A DNA stretch of 64,000 bases from Azolla caroliniana. Taxonomy: Eukaryota > Polypodiophyta. Positions 1 through 12,598 of the stretch are shown piece after piece. The stretch lies in the NCBI GenBank assembly GCA_043228905.1, contig JBHGNT010000018.1, forward strand, positions 5,208,001 to 5,272,000, given 5' to 3'. The translations under genes and the position numbers were made by a program. Each line of letters opens with the position of its first letter. The first letter of the stretch is position 1. Below the pieces are notes generated by a model. The model saw only the letters and a program-made list of their open reading frames with translations. It made no database searches and was not told the origin of the DNA.

Positions 1-655
1 ATAGCTGAACAAAGAACCACACCTTGGTAGATATGCAAAATAAGTAGGGAGAAATGTTTATTTTTACCAACATCAATGATGTTACCTTTCAATATGGTGA
101 AAACTAAATAAACATGCATTACAACATATTTAAACCAATTGTTGGCATTGTCAAACCAATGCTACAAAAACATTCTTAATGTCACTAACATTACTCATGT
201 TACATTGCGGGGAATACTAAATAAACAACCATCATAATTTACTTAAGCCAATCGGTGCCATAGGTAAAAAAATGTGACAACACTCTCAACATTATAAACA
301 AATGAACCCAAACTTTTAAAAGGGCGTTATGTATTACGACATCCAGATATTCTACTTCATAATCTGTTGTTGATATGGCTTACAATATATCATTTGCATC
401 CAAGTCTTGTGCAGCAAGAAGTCACAATATGCTATTTGCCATATTGCGGTGCTAGGCTTACCATCGTACTAAGTCCACTGATCCCTGTCGAATGAGAGAT
501 TGTAGTTATCCTTGAAGTGGTTAATCGGTTCCTGAACCCCTAAACCCTAAACCCCCTTTACATAGATAGCTGAATATGAGAAGGAACTCCTTGAGTGTAT
601 GATGGAGTAAAAGCTATTAAGTCCTGCTAAACAATCGCCAGTTCTCTATCATCAG
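1..655. other. AT-rich intergenic DNA, no gene
   Basis: No coding signal is recognisable. At 536-557 there are about two and a half units of the plant telomere motif (ccctaaa), too short to be more than an interstitial remnant. Around 300-430 lies a diverged copy of the repeat that forms the array at 3.3-3.8 kb (shared words include cgttatgtattac and caagtcttgtgca). Confidence 0.6.
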
Positions 656-830
656 TAACAACTGGTTCAGTCTAGTTCAAGAGATTGGGATGGAGGTCTC
701 CTCAAGTAAGTACTAAGGAGGCCTGTCCCGCTCATTGTCATGATTAACAACTGGTTCAGTCTACTTCAACAGATTGGGAAGGTGGTCCCCTCACGAAATT
801 ATTAAGGAGGCCCTCCTTTTTGTTTGTAGG
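656..830. repeat. Two-copy imperfect tandem repeat, about 90 bp
   Basis: The block beginning taacaactggttcagtct and ending near taaggaggcc occurs twice in a row (about 656-725 and 747-815) with scattered substitutions and a short spacer. No coding potential is visible. Confidence 0.6.
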
Positions 831-1680
831 AGTGTTAGGTGGATGTGTGAATTGAACAAGCTGATAGATCACTGAACTTACTTTTACCTTCTATTGAAAT
901 GCTTTGTTTGTTTGTCTCTTGGTAGGATAGTCATAATGCTTAGCATTGTTGGACACGATGTGCAATGATTGATTTTGGCCGGTAGCAAGGACGAAAGGTT
1001 TGAAACAATGGCTATGGCAATCTATTGTTTGGCTTATTCTTTTTTAAAAGATATTCCGATGCTCTAGAGAAAGAAAGAAAGATTTATTAACGTCTTCTAA
1101 GACCATAATGGACCCATGAGACAATTGGTTTATAATAAAATGAGTATTTATCTGGTCATCACAACTAAGATAAAATAAAGTAAACATAGAACTTAAGCTA
1201 AAAGAGTTATAATAGTGTATAATACGTGGTATACTCGATAAAGGAAGTGACTTTACACTGAGACTAATTTTATGTCTACCCAAGCCTCTCGAAAAGAAGT
1301 GGGGGGTAGGGTTTTGATGTGGTTGTGACATGTGGTTCAAATGTAAAGAGTGCCCTATCCATGGCTTCTAGGCGGTGTAGCTCACGTTCCCTTATTTTCA
1401 TTATTGCTTCTACACCATGTCGAGTTGCTTTGAAACTCGGCACCTAAGGACGTTTGGTTCTTCTTTGGTTTTTTGCCTCATCAAGGGAAAGGTTGAGTGG
1501 TGCAGGTGTGTCGATATTCGTTGTCTCCCCCTGTTCCTAAAAAACTTCATTTATTGCATGTTGGTGAAATTAGCAACATTATTGTCAAACATTTTGTAAC
1601 TTATTCTCTTTTTGTTGTTTTCGCTCTAGAATATATTTGCCTAATTTCTTTATATCTAGAGTATCTAATAGTTTGGGGAG
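831..1680. other. Intergenic, nothing recognised
   Basis: Short reading frames on both strands have biased, repeat-like composition and no family resemblance. Confidence 0.5.
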
Positions 1681-2960
1681 GGTAGGAGAGGAACCATGTA
1701 TGGCTTGGTATTTTGCCCTTATCTCAGCGTAGGTTGGGCACTTGCATGTAAAGTGATACTTATCCTCTATCTCTATGTGACATAACCTACATATCCTTTA
1801 CTCCTTAGGTACTCCATTAGTACGACCATTCTCAATCTCAAGTTGGTGAGATGATATTCTAAGTTGACCAATGGCAACCCTTAGTGCATGTGGTAAGAAT
1901 ACATCTAGATATTTTGGTCGTGTGATAAAACCTAACTCAGAGAAATGCATGAAGTGTTCCTTATAGTACAACATTTTAGATGGGAATCACTCTCGTGGGG
2001 TGATCCATTTATATTGAGTGTAAATTTGTCATATTTCTTGGCGTATTACTTTAATGCGGTCCTAATGAGAGATTAAAGTGTTATCAATCGTGTGGTTGTA
2101 CCTAAGGGGAGGTAGGTTATTAATGTTTAGACCATTTGCAAGAAGCCAACTCACCAGAATGCCATACCATGAGCTAGTATAGCTAGATTCATACAATGAT
2201 CGAGAGGCCTTAAAGGCTTGATGAGATATTCTATCATGTGGTTGGCTATGTATCATATGAATAAAGACTACAAGTTGGAAAAAGTGCCTCTACTAACATT
2301 GGGGGTAACGTGAACTCAGCCCTAATAATGTCATGTGGTACTGTCGATTTTCTTCGGAGTTGGTGTGATAACATTATCACCAATGGTCTCTCTAATTGCG
2401 TCTACATGAAAGATGGTAATCCTGGAGCCCAAATCGTTGATGCATACATGAGGGAGGGGGTCACTAATGAGTCAAAGAGCCACCCTTTAGTCCGTGTCTC
2501 TCTAGGAGTGAGAGCGATGCATGTCCTCTCGTAATTCTATCTTTCGTTGCATTTGTCATTGAAAATTTATTTGAGCGAGCACTTAAAGTGACTCCGAGAT
2601 AGATGTATGATCCAACCACCTCAACTGGGCTATGGGAGATAGTTAGGTGACACTTAGCTCTAACTTGGGCCGATGTGTGGAAGATAAGGACTTTAGTTTC
2701 CCTAGATTCACTACCAATCCTCATTGTGCATAAAAGTCATCTACGACATTAAGGTGCCTTTGTAGCTCGTGTTCGGACTCAGAGAGCAAAACTATGTCAT
2801 CCGCATAGAGCAAGATACGAACCTGGAATCCCCAAGGACTACTTCATTGCCTCCCTTACATGCAATAAAATCTGTGATCTCATCAATATAGATCCCAAAA
2901 AGTGTCGGTGATAGGGGGAGAACCTTTACAAGTCATCCAATTAGTTTAGCTCAAGTCACC
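1681..2960 (-). pseudogene. Decayed LINE reverse transcriptase, C-terminal half
   Basis: Read on the minus strand, three blocks of a non-LTR retrotransposon ORF2 appear in order. At about 2,950-2,780 is reverse transcriptase core sequence with PLSPTLFGIYIDE and, at 2,807-2,796, the catalytic YADD tetrad followed by IVLLSE. At 2,724-2,464 comes the post-YADD segment (ETKVLIF, SYIYLGVTLSARSNKF). At about 1,810-1,700 is a zinc-knuckle-like cysteine/histidine tail of the zf-RVT type. The blocks are in different frames with stops, so this is dead. The left end fades into intergenic sequence and no poly(A) tail is obvious. Confidence 0.82.
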
Positions 2961-3289
2961 ATTGCGGGTTCTTGTCAACAATAAAAAAAGAAAATGAAGA
3001 TGATTGTATAATAATCCATGCTTAAGAATAGGAAACTATCTCTTCATATTGTCAAATTGTTATCATTGGACAAGACAGTGACATTCCAATGAAAAGGTTT
3101 TCATCATCAAGAAGGCCTTCATGCATGCATGAAGAACCTGTTTAATGAACATGCCATTTTGGGGAAGGCGTGCGTTTTAGGCTTGCAAGGAAAAGTGCCA
3201 TTTCTGAGTTTAAAGATTACTTCTTTAAAGTCAAAAGAAAAGTGTAAAGCATATTCTTGCCAATGATTCATCAAGATTGCCGCCAATTG
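2961..3289. other. Intergenic, nothing recognised
   Basis: AT-rich sequence between the LINE relic and the tandem array. The minus-strand frame at 3,119-3,379 has no recognisable homology. Confidence 0.5.
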
Positions 3290-3810
3290 TTTTAAAGTCA
3301 AATCTTGCATTCTACAACATATTGCAAATGTGTAATGCAACCCAACCCCTTCCATGCAGAAGAGGAACACCCTTAACATTATAAAATGATGAAACCAAAC
3401 TTTAAAAGGTCGTTATGTATTACTACGTCCAATTATTCTATTTCATAATATGTCATTACTATGGTTTACAATATGAATAGCATCCAAATCTTGTGCAACA
3501 AGAAATTACTCACTTCATTAAATACACAATAATCAAGTCAAATCTTGCATTCTACAACATGCGGAAGAGGAACACCCTTAACATTACAAAATGATGAAAC
3601 CAAACTTTAAAAAGTCGTTATGTATTACTATATCCAATTATTCTATTTCATAATATGTTGTTAATATGGTTTACAATATCAATAGCATCCAAATGTTGTG
3701 CAACAAGAAGTTACTCATTTCATTAAATACACAATAATCAAGTCAAATCTTGCATTCTACAACATATTGCGAATGTGTAATGCAACCCCCTCCATGCGGG
3801 AGAGGATCAC
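3290..3810. repeat. Tandem repeat, about 205-bp unit, two full copies plus partial
   Basis: The words aatcttgcattctacaac, agaggaacaccctt and cgttatgtattacta recur at about 205-bp spacing (for example 3,361 and 3,566). A further partial unit begins near 3,745. Confidence 0.75.
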
Positions 3811-3829
3811 TACATTGAACTGACCTTCT

Positions 3830-3985
3830 CGACAGATGCGAAAACATAGGCATGGTCACTTGATCAATACTATCTCATGTGATCAACTGGTAAAAAAGGA
3901 CCTCTTCTCAACGCATGAGAAAACATAGGCATCACTTGATCTCTATCTCATGTGATGAACTGGGAAAAAGGACTTCTTCTCTGAA
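3830..3985. repeat. Two-copy tandem repeat, about 75 bp
   Basis: Two consecutive copies share gaaaacataggcat, cacttgatc and atctcatgtgat, each ending in ggac(c/t)tcttctc. The block lies just beyond the 3' end of the TPX2 gene and could belong to its 3' flank. Confidence 0.6.
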
Positions 3986-4166
3986 TATCTATGTTCCTCC
4001 AGATGTACACAGGGGCTCAAAACTTGAAGAAGCTCTTTTGCTGGCCTACAGAGAGTCAAGAAATTGGATTAAAGTTGATGTGGTCAAGTTAAAATAGATT
4101 ACTCTGAACCAAGCAAAGTGTTGTGAAAAGACCATTGCAATATTTTATCATCACCTAACACTATTT

Positions 4167-7100
4167 TTACCTTGTATGCACTGGAAATGAATCACACTCC
4201 AAAGTTGGTTGTGCATCATACAAAGCACTTTTCTGGTGATGACCAGTTACTGTAGCATCATCATCCTCTTGCTCATGATGTCCTTGAATGCTCGTGTTCT
4301 GCAATAGAATTAAACAAATTATCAGAAGAAATGAAAAATAGGATGAACAAATTTACAACGTTAATGAATCAATCAGAACTGAATCAACACATACTCTCTG
4401 AACTTTTTGGTATGGCTTTGTGTGTCTGAAGGCTGTTGCTTCTGGTGCAATGGGGTACTTTTGGACTTCCAGCAGAGGCTTCCTGCTTCTTTCAACAGTC
4501 GAAAGTATTGTGCTTTGCGACACCTCTGCATTGAGATCTGTTCTTGGATGAACATGGTAGTTGTCATTAAAGACATGTAGGCCCTAGCATTTAGTAGAAA
4601 AAGATTATGACATTGTCAAAATGAAAGCGCAAAACATTATAAGCAGGCCCTCAAAAAATCAAATTATAGCCAGTTAACTATAATCCATACATTGAATCTG
4701 GATGTAGAGATTCTGGCATTTCTGTGTTCACCCATTTGCTTAGATGTCTCAGTTTTCAAATTAATACCTGCATATTCATCCTGCAACGATCAGGAAAAAT
4801 GAAATATTCAGTCAATCAAATCAATATACATATTCAGTCAATCAAATCAAATTGGTAAATTCACAGTTTTTTCCGTATTTTCACAGTTTTTTTTTTGAGT
4901 TCAGAAATATGATTATTTGCACTACATCCCCCCCAAAAAACTGTGAAAATACGGAAAAAACTGTGAATTTACCAATTTCCTATATATATATATATATTAT
5001 GTTATATAAATCACTATACACTTACAAATACATGTATGAATATATTTACAATATACATGTACATGTACAGAGGAACAATATACATGGGTACCAGCAAGAG
5101 GTTATACCCGATGCACCTGCAGAAGAGTTTCATGTTGGTGAGCACGTTGATCTGTAGCAAATTGGAACTCCTGCAATAAAATAAAGTTTGAGTAAAGATC
5201 ACGTTGAATCATTTTAATATTAAACATTAGGAAGCGTATTAGTATATTTGCCGATTGGTTCACGCCCCTAAATAAATTACTTTCCTATATATGGCTGTAT
5301 ATACCCCTAAACCTTTGGCACCGCATTTACATTCACAGATGGCACACCTTTGGTACGGTTGGTTGACGTTTCATAACTGTAAACACCCCAACATCGCCTC
5401 TACTTGAGAATATCTGTATTATACATGAGATTGATTATACGTTATTTATAGTTTTCATCGAAATATTTATCATAAATGGAGACACAAATCCGGATCTAGA
5501 AAATTAATTACCCTCTTATCAAGAGGACGAGCCTTGAACTGGGACATCATCATACTCTCTTCTATTTCTTGTGTGGTCTTGTATCTAAGGCAAAGGCATG
5601 GTAAATATGAGAAATCATGGGTAAATAGACCCAAATACCAGGAAGGTTGAAGGATATACCTAGGAGGACGGGCCCGTACACCTGTCTCAAGATGGAACTC
5701 CCCTTTGGATGATATAATTCTTTCCATGTTTTGAGGAGCAGATGCATTCTGATAACGAAAAATAAATGCATTGAGAAGCTAGATAAAACATTCACGGATG
5801 GAATAGTATCACTTGACCCATTGTGCATTATTACATCAACTAATGGTATAGCTTGCTGGTGTATTAATGCTCTTTCCATCGTCCGTAAATTGAACTCCTG
5901 CATCCATTGAACAATGCATTTAAGATTCTATGCAGATAGAATCCAAAACAAGTGAATCATACAGAATGAAAATAGAATGTTTGGATTTCAAAATAACCTG
6001 AAATTCTGGCAGATGTGGAGTACTTCGATGAGGCAATGGAAGGGTGGGAGCTTCAAGAATCTGCAATCAAATGGAGAAAGGACCAACATCATGATTCCCA
6101 CTACACCATAATTGAGTTTTCTATACGACAGTATATAGAATCTTCTGTGAAATTTCCATAATGGGTATTGAGTACAAAGATTATAAAGGCACAAATTTGG
6201 CCTTTTATGAAACCACACACAATTATTGTAGGTCATTCTGGCAAATATTACAGGAACATAAGACTGATGTATTTAAACAAATGGAACGAACAGAATCAAC
6301 AGGCTGTACTTACTCTTTTGTTCAATGGTCTTGCCTTAAATTTGGGCAACTTTGCTAGCATCTCCTCTTCACGCTCAGCTGAGCTTTTAACACTGAGAAA
6401 AAGAACGCCAGGGAAAATTAAGGTGAAGTTGTTAAGAATGTATTATAAATCAATGTTTCAGAATACGGAGCCAAAAGAACTAACGTAGGAGGCCGTGCCC
6501 TCAACGATGTTCCTAGATGTGGCTCTTTTGGCCGTGTCAACTTAAGATTTCGCCCCCTTGATGATGTAGCCGTTTCCTGAAAACATAATCAATTTCTCAG
6601 TTCTCTTAAGAAACAGGGGTTCATGTTAGTTGTACAAAAAAAATCAATCAATCAACCTTCACACACATACCTGTGTCCTAAAATCCCCTAACAAATTCGT
6701 CTGAAACCTTTGCACCATTTCTGCCACTGGTATGTATGGTAAGCTAGATCCCTAAACCAAAAAACAATGAGGTGAGGAAAAATAAACAACGAATTTCTTC
6801 ACATGGAAAAGTAAAAGAATTCGTTAGAATTAACTGAACCTGGCCATTAGAATTGCAATGACCTGTTTCTCTGTGAATGTGAGCCCGCTTCTCTGTATAA
6901 AAATGGAACTCTTGTGGAACAGTTAGGGTAGGTGCATGCCGAGGTACCTTCATACCAAATAGAAGAATGAGAAATCTCAGAACTCCTTTTTCAAACATGT
7001 TATATTCAAAGACATAGAACAATTATTTAACAATAAGAAAATGATCATGATTACGTGGTATGATCGTCCCCCATCAAGCTTCTGCTTCTTGGCTGCCCTC

Positions 7101-9521
7101 TTCTCTGTAGTCACACAGAATTCCTGAAAAACAGACAAAATGTTTTGTTTATTTGACTTCAAAAGTGTAATAAAAAAAGAGGACTTCAAAAACAGACAGC
7201 TATATTAGTCATAAGGCAGTCAGAGATGACCCTGGCACCTCAATCCTTTGCTTTTTTGAGGTTTTCTTGTCATCAGCAATATCCATCTTTTGGAATCCAT
7301 CCAAGCATCTTTTAAGTGTGGTAGTCCTGTTACTGGTATTTACAACGAGTACAAGCACGAAAGATCACAAAATACTTCCTCAAATCCAGAAATGATCAAA
7401 ACATTGAGAAGACTATAGTAAACCTTTGCAGAGTTTTGATATTCTTGCCAGTCTCTTGCTTCTTCAACTCTGAGTAAGTCCTTTTCAGAGGTAAGTTCTG
7501 TTTGATATGAGCATTTTCATTATTACTCTTGAGCTCCTCAAAATGATGAGGCAACTGATGTTTCGGGGTGCTTGGTTCTGTCTTATTTGAATTGGATGTG
7601 GGACCTATACGTGAAATATTTTGATAGTTCAATATCTAATTCTTACAAACATAGTTCTACAAAAATAGAAGTATCTTGTTTACCCCAGGAGAGATCTTTA
7701 ATCTCACCAGGTACATTGATTTCCTTCACAGGTGATGTTTCCTTCACAATGTTTGTATCTTCAACATTGACACTACATATCACGCAAGAAACTTTAGCTG
7801 TGATTTATCCATACACAAAACCACAAAATTTCTTTTTGAGAGATCCGTATGGCTAATTACATACAAAATGCGTGGCCTTAATAAGGATATTATTTAACGG
7901 CGCTGTGTTTATGTGGATATGACATATAAAAAACTATACCATCAGTAAAGAAATTGCCACGCAGAAATAAAATTTGATATAATTACATTTCCATGGTATC
8001 GTTATACCTTGCATCACCATCCTTTGTGTCACTTGGAAACTCCGAGGATAGCCGAACTACAAGCTAAATTTCAAAACGAAAACAGATTTAACCAGGATTT
8101 ATTGCAATACACATATACACTAATTAATTTGCTAGAAATGCATGATTGTCTCACCTACTCAGAGAGGCATATGATAAAATACTTTACCTATCCAAGGTCA
8201 TATGGGTCACAACTGATCTACACATATAAACTGATTAATTGGCATGAATGTATGATTATCTTACCTTCTCAGAGAGGCATATGATAAAAGACTTTACCAA
8301 TCCAAGGTCATATGGGTCACAACCCATCTAACCAATATTTATTGCAAGCACTTAAATACTAGAGAACTAGGACAAATAAAAAAATAATTTTACCATTGAT
8401 AGCACTCAAAAGATATCCTTAAACACACATTTACTTGGGCAGTTCAACATGCTTTTTATAGCAAATTAAGATGAGTAATACACAAATATTAGTGATTTGG
8501 GATGAATCAAGGTTTAAGACAATACAAACATCTGCTAGAGAACTACAACGGAATGGTTACAGCATACAAGTCTAAAAGATACCGTAACAACCTAATTAAA
8601 ACATTGTTTACAATATATTGACACAATTTTCATTACATGCCTGATAATCTTACTATAATACAATTAACATATGCATGGAAATTTGAGAAACCCCAAAATT
8701 TATCTCTATACATTTAAATTTCAATGAATTTCTAGATAATTGCTTCCAAAAAGAAAATTAAAATAAATCAGTATGCACATATATCCTGTAGAATTGGGGT
8801 CATACCGTTACCAAATATACAGCCATCTATGGTAAAAGATTGAATCAAGATATTCTTTGCAACAAATTGAATCAAGATTCACCGCAATGCACATATATAC
8901 TACAGAATGGGAATAAATTATGAGGACTTCACCACTACTATCATAGAAAAAAGCATTTGATAAAAAAGAGCATACCTTTTGAACTTCAATGTATTCTTCT
9001 AGAGTGCAACCCATTGAGAGCTCTCGAACAGATTTAACTTTGCCGATAAATGCTATGAATTTGAAGATATAAAAAAAAACATTAATGTATATCACGAAAC
9101 TATTCATTTTCCAATCAAATTCAGAAATAAAAAACAAGTCGAATGAAAGAAGTAATCTTCTTGTTTATAAATGAAACCTGCATATATAAAATCCTTAAGA
9201 AACGGAATAAGCTTTTTTATGAATGGCATCTAATGTGGAGATAACTAGAAGAAAACATGACGAAATGCAATGATTCTTTGGTATATGCCATGTCTCCCTC
9301 TATTTAATAGAGAGCAAAAAAAAGAAAGAGAGGGGGAAAGAGAGGGGGTTACGAGATGCAGGGTGGCTTGGAGCAGCATAAAACCATAGCTCAGCAGCGG
9401 AGGCTTCATCCTGGGTCTCACCAGCGCAGAAATCGAAGAATCGAGGGGCAGAGAACTCGTATTTCGGATCAAGAATGAATTCTTCAGCAGTCACTGCGCT
9501 CTGCATCGCCGCCGATGTCAA
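4167..9521 (-). CDS. TPX2: TPX2-type spindle assembly factor (20 exons, 643 aa)
   Basis: Probable orthologue of plant TPX2, a nuclear microtubule-binding protein that activates Aurora kinase and drives spindle assembly. My exon model (minus): 9521-9353, 9052-8976, 8039-8008, 7772-7684, 7604-7424, 7326-7239, 7123-7055, 6947-6840, 6751-6671, 6576-6485, 6392-6314, 6060-5998, 5897-5796, 5748-5660, 5584-5512, 5413-5348, 5170-5108, 4780-4691, 4583-4395, 4298-4167. All junctions are GT/AG and the phases chain to one 1,932-nt frame. The N-terminal YEFSAPRFFDF (about residues 20-30) matches the Aurora-binding end of plant TPX2. LPYIPVAEM, two FKARPL(N/D)KR motifs, TPHLPEFQ and three EF.(L/F).T..RA motifs follow in family order. 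Arabidopsis TPX2 is about 750 residues, so this one is somewhat short. Exon 3 (32 nt) and the final stop (agg|taa, which is also a possible donor) are the weakest calls. Confidence 0.88.
4849..4978. mobile_element. 130-bp foldback (MITE-like) element in a TPX2 intron
   Basis: Positions 4849-4892 and 4935-4978 are perfect 44-bp inverted repeats around a 42-nt loop, beginning aaattggtaaattcacag. The arms themselves contain two copies of a ttcacagttttt-type word. The element lies between the exons at 5170-5108 and 4780-4691. I see no clear target-site duplication, so the superfamily is open. Perfect arms suggest a recent origin. Confidence 0.82.
4981..5000. repeat. (TA)n microsatellite
   Basis: A short TA run directly abuts the foldback element, which may have inserted next to it. 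Confidence 0.8.
8110..8329. repeat. 110-bp tandem duplication in TPX2 intron 2
   Basis: Copies at 8110-8219 and 8220-8329 share long blocks such as tcagagaggcatatgataaa and ccaaggtcatatgggtcaca. On the gene strand each copy carries an AG and a GTAAGA- or GTGAGA-like donor about 33 nt apart, so a duplicated cryptic or minor exon is possible. In copy A that stretch would end in a stop in the current phase. Confidence 0.8.
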
Positions 9522-9629
9522 AACCCTGAACCGCAGAACCCTAAAACGGAAGAGATTGCAGGAAATGGAAGCAGAAATTGGTTGATAAGGGGGTAAGGGG
9601 GGGGGCAGATAGATCTATCTCTCACACAC

Positions 9630-9666
<37 letters not shown>

Positions 9667-9709
9667 ATTCGTTTCTTTGCGTTGCCTTCTGTTCTCCCCG
9701 TGAGCTCGA

Positions 9710-9750
<41 letters not shown>

Positions 9751-9821
9751 TTCTCACAGAGCGCTCTGTCTGTGTACGTGAAGGAAGGAAGAAGGGGGGC
9801 GGACTTGATCGTGTGGAGAGT
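9522..9821. promoter_or_regulatory. TPX2 5' leader/promoter with CT microsatellites
   Basis: Two (CT)n tracts (9,634-9,661 and 9,712-9,742; GA on the gene strand) lie 110-220 bp upstream of the TPX2 start codon. GA tracts are common in plant leaders and core promoters. No TATA box is clear. The RERERE-type frame here is repeat translation only. Confidence 0.55.
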
Positions 9822-10134
9822 TTAGTTTGCTCTATAATTCGGTTTGGAGTCCGTCCTTTTCAAATTTTCTGAACGTTGGGGGGGGAGGAGGAGGCTCTAT
9901 CATTCGGTTTGGAGTTTAGTTTGCTCTTTATAATTCGGTTTGGAGTTTAGTTTGCTCTTTATAATTCGGTTTGGAGTTTAGTTTGCTTTTTATAATTCGG
10001 TTTGGAGTTTAGTTTGCTCTATCATTCGGTTTGGAGTTTAGTTTGCTCTATCATTTGGTTTGGAGTAGCAAAGGAGGCAGAGAGAGGTTTGGAGTTTAGT
10101 TTGCTCTATCATTCGGTTTGGAGTAGCAAAGGTG

Positions 10135-10135
<1 letters not shown>
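9822..10135. repeat. 31-bp minisatellite, about 8 units
   Basis: The unit ataattcggtttggagtt plus tagtttgctcttt is iterated, with variants in which the tail is replaced by tagcaaagg(a/t)ggca. It lies in the upstream region of TPX2. Confidence 0.9.

Positions 10136-10138
<3 letters not shown>

Positions 10139-10169
<31 letters not shown>
10139..10169. repeat. (GA)n microsatellite
   Basis: Uninterrupted GA dinucleotides directly follow the minisatellite. Confidence 0.9.
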
Positions 10170-10174
<5 letters not shown>

Positions 10175-10222
10175 GCCAAATGGAGACCAGGTGGTCATGG
10201 GTTCAACCCTTACATTCCATAG
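10168..10222 (+). repeat. tRNA-like fragment (possible SINE head)
   Basis: An A-box-like tagccaaatgg is followed by a B-box-like gggttcaaccc. Spacing is shorter than in an intact tRNA and no cloverleaf folds fully, so this is at best a tRNA-derived retroposon piece. A second accgtagccaaatgg occurs at about 10,373. Confidence 0.4.
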
Positions 10223-10261
10223 TGGCATCTAGTGAAATAGAGATATATATGAAGTATATAA

Positions 10262-10345
10262 TAGAGAGGTGAGGAAATTGGGTTTCAAACCCAAGACACA
10301 ATGCTTGTAGTGTTATCAACTTACCACTAGGGTAAGGTAATTACA
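10262..10345 (-). repeat. tRNA-like module (possible SINE head)
   Basis: On the minus strand, cctagtggtaag (A-box-like) is followed about 35 nt later by ttgggtttgaaacccaa, which folds as a perfect T-arm. The A box is nearly the same as in the tRNA-like module inside the LTRs of element D, which suggests a shared tRNA-derived family. Confidence 0.5.
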
Positions 10346-10442
10346 ATAATAATGAAAAAGAAAAAAAGAGAGACCGTAGCCAAATGGATCAAGACAATGC
10401 ATTGTGTCGTACCGTCACTCACTTCCCCTTCTCCCATGTGAT

Positions 10443-10470
10443 AATGATGATGATGATGATGATGATGATG
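10443..10470. repeat. (ATG)n microsatellite
   Basis: About nine trinucleotide units. Confidence 0.9.
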
Positions 10471-12565
10471 TCCGTCCAACCGAGGTTATCCCGATCTCCG
10501 AGAATGGGTTAAAATGCCATCTACGATGAACCAAAATGATTTTTTTCTATCATAGCAAATGTGTAGCTTGTATTGTACCTATGCCATGGTTTGGTGTTTC
10601 TTGTATGATTCATTACATCGTTTACGTGACTTGTTCGTAGCAATGACTCCGTTCGTCGTTGAGAGCAATTGCATGATCGTCAGAGAAGCCAAGTACCATT
10701 GAGTTATCATCAACCTAACTACCGAAGCACGTCTTGGAATTGTATTGAATACATGATGAATCATGATATGTACGATGCCATGAGAGGCAACTGGCATTGA
10801 GCTCGAACCATTTGACAAGAAAGAAGTGCCACTATTTATGGGTATATATCTTTCAAGTAGAAAGTTGTCTGTATGGTCATCACACCATCTTCTAAATACA
10901 ATGACATGGTGTCGAGCATAAGGTTGAAGTACTTTTGCTCAACTTCTATATATCTCGGTTAATGGAATATCATCGTCTCTAAGACTCTTTTATCCTAAAT
11001 TGTCCTTAGGAAGTCCAATTTTACTTTGGGAATTGTTAATTGTCTTTGTGGTTTTTGGCAACATTTTGGAAAAAACCATTTATGTCTACGTAATTCCTTT
11101 CCCAAACAATTCATATCCCCCTAATACATGGAGTTTGATAATCATTCAATTACCATAAACAAAAAAATTCCCAAAAATTGATATAAACATATCAAAATCT
11201 TAAAAAGAAAACGTCTCCTCTAACTAGTTGTTTGTAGCCTCGTGCATTTACTAGAATTTTGGCCAAATGCTTTTGGATGTCTATTAAATTCCCAACACCA
11301 AATGTCATGTCTTTTCATGACTTACTAACAACTTTATTCACGTTAGATCCTTGTCAAGATATACTGGGCATTCAATCTTATATGGGCAAGGAGTGGGTGT
11401 CAATCCACATTTGTGTGTAATAACAAATCACCTAGATTTTGTTAGTGAAATCCCTAAAGTATTCATAACCTTAATCTTAAACATTAACACGTAATATAAT
11501 AATACATGAATATAATTAACTTCAATGGTAATTCCAAAATTTAGGAGCATAAAGGCAACATCAATAATCACAAAAAGATAGTGACTTCTCGAATCTTTGC
11601 ATTCATTAACATCTACAAGCACGCTCATGAAGATAATGATACAACAACAAGCTTGGCGAGACTAAGGAATGTCAATGGGAGAGATTAACATCTTAAGGAT
11701 TTAGAGATCTCTAGTTATGGGGGAGACAGATACTTCAAAAAAATGAAGAAAAAAATGAAGAAAAAACTTTATAGTTCTTTTTCTACATTTCTAGTCACCC
11801 TCACTTTTTAGTGTTAATACTAGGCACACTCTCCCTTGACCTTCAACACTTGTCTCTAATATGATATAGCCTCCACGTGTGACATCCCCCTGTAACCCAA
11901 TGAATACACACTCTTGGGTGCACCCACAATGGTGGAGGGGATGTTTATTGATGCTTAATGATTCTACAAAACAATGGCAATTTGTCTCTCTTTTTGTATA
12001 TGTAGACATGTATGTGTTTGCATGTAGGAATGCATGATTATGTATTTGAATATAAATATATCATTATATGTACGTGCATACATGCACATATTGAGAATTA
12101 GTGTAACTTGGTGTTTTTAAATGTCTTTAACGATGAATGTATCGTTTTGTTACATGAGCATACAAAACAAACATTGGAGGCCCCCATGCTAAGTAACATC
12201 TTATTCATCCATAGCTTCATGAGGGTACTCTCTAGATGGTATCTATAAAGTAAGTCTCCATCATAATGTTAAGTCTTAAAGGAAAATCACCACTGAACAT
12301 AGTTTTTACAATGAACATTTAAAAGTTAACTTCTTAAAGGATTTAAATTTTTTTTAAAATAATTCAAAAGTTAAGTTGAAATCATATTGGGGCATTGTTT
12401 TATTGGCAAAAGGCCAAGAGATTGAGGAGAAAGTTGTTTAGGTCAATATAAAATATTTTTCAAGACAAGGATGTCATAACACCTATTTGGATGAAGAAAA
12501 GGAATTCAAAGTAGACCAAAACATTGGATGAATGAAAGCAACTCGTGTAACCAAACAAACATATA

Positions 12566-12598
<33 letters not shown>

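Noticed and set aside
536-557. Telomere end
   Set aside because: Only about two and a half ccctaaa units inside ordinary sequence.
2310-2534. 74-codon plus frame
   Set aside because: Antisense to the LINE reverse transcriptase remnant.
9518-9757. 79-codon Arg/Glu-repeat frame
   Set aside because: Translation of the GA microsatellites in the TPX2 leader; no other support.
9822-10135. CRISPR-like regular repeats
   Set aside because: A plain minisatellite with no unique spacers, in a plant nuclear context.
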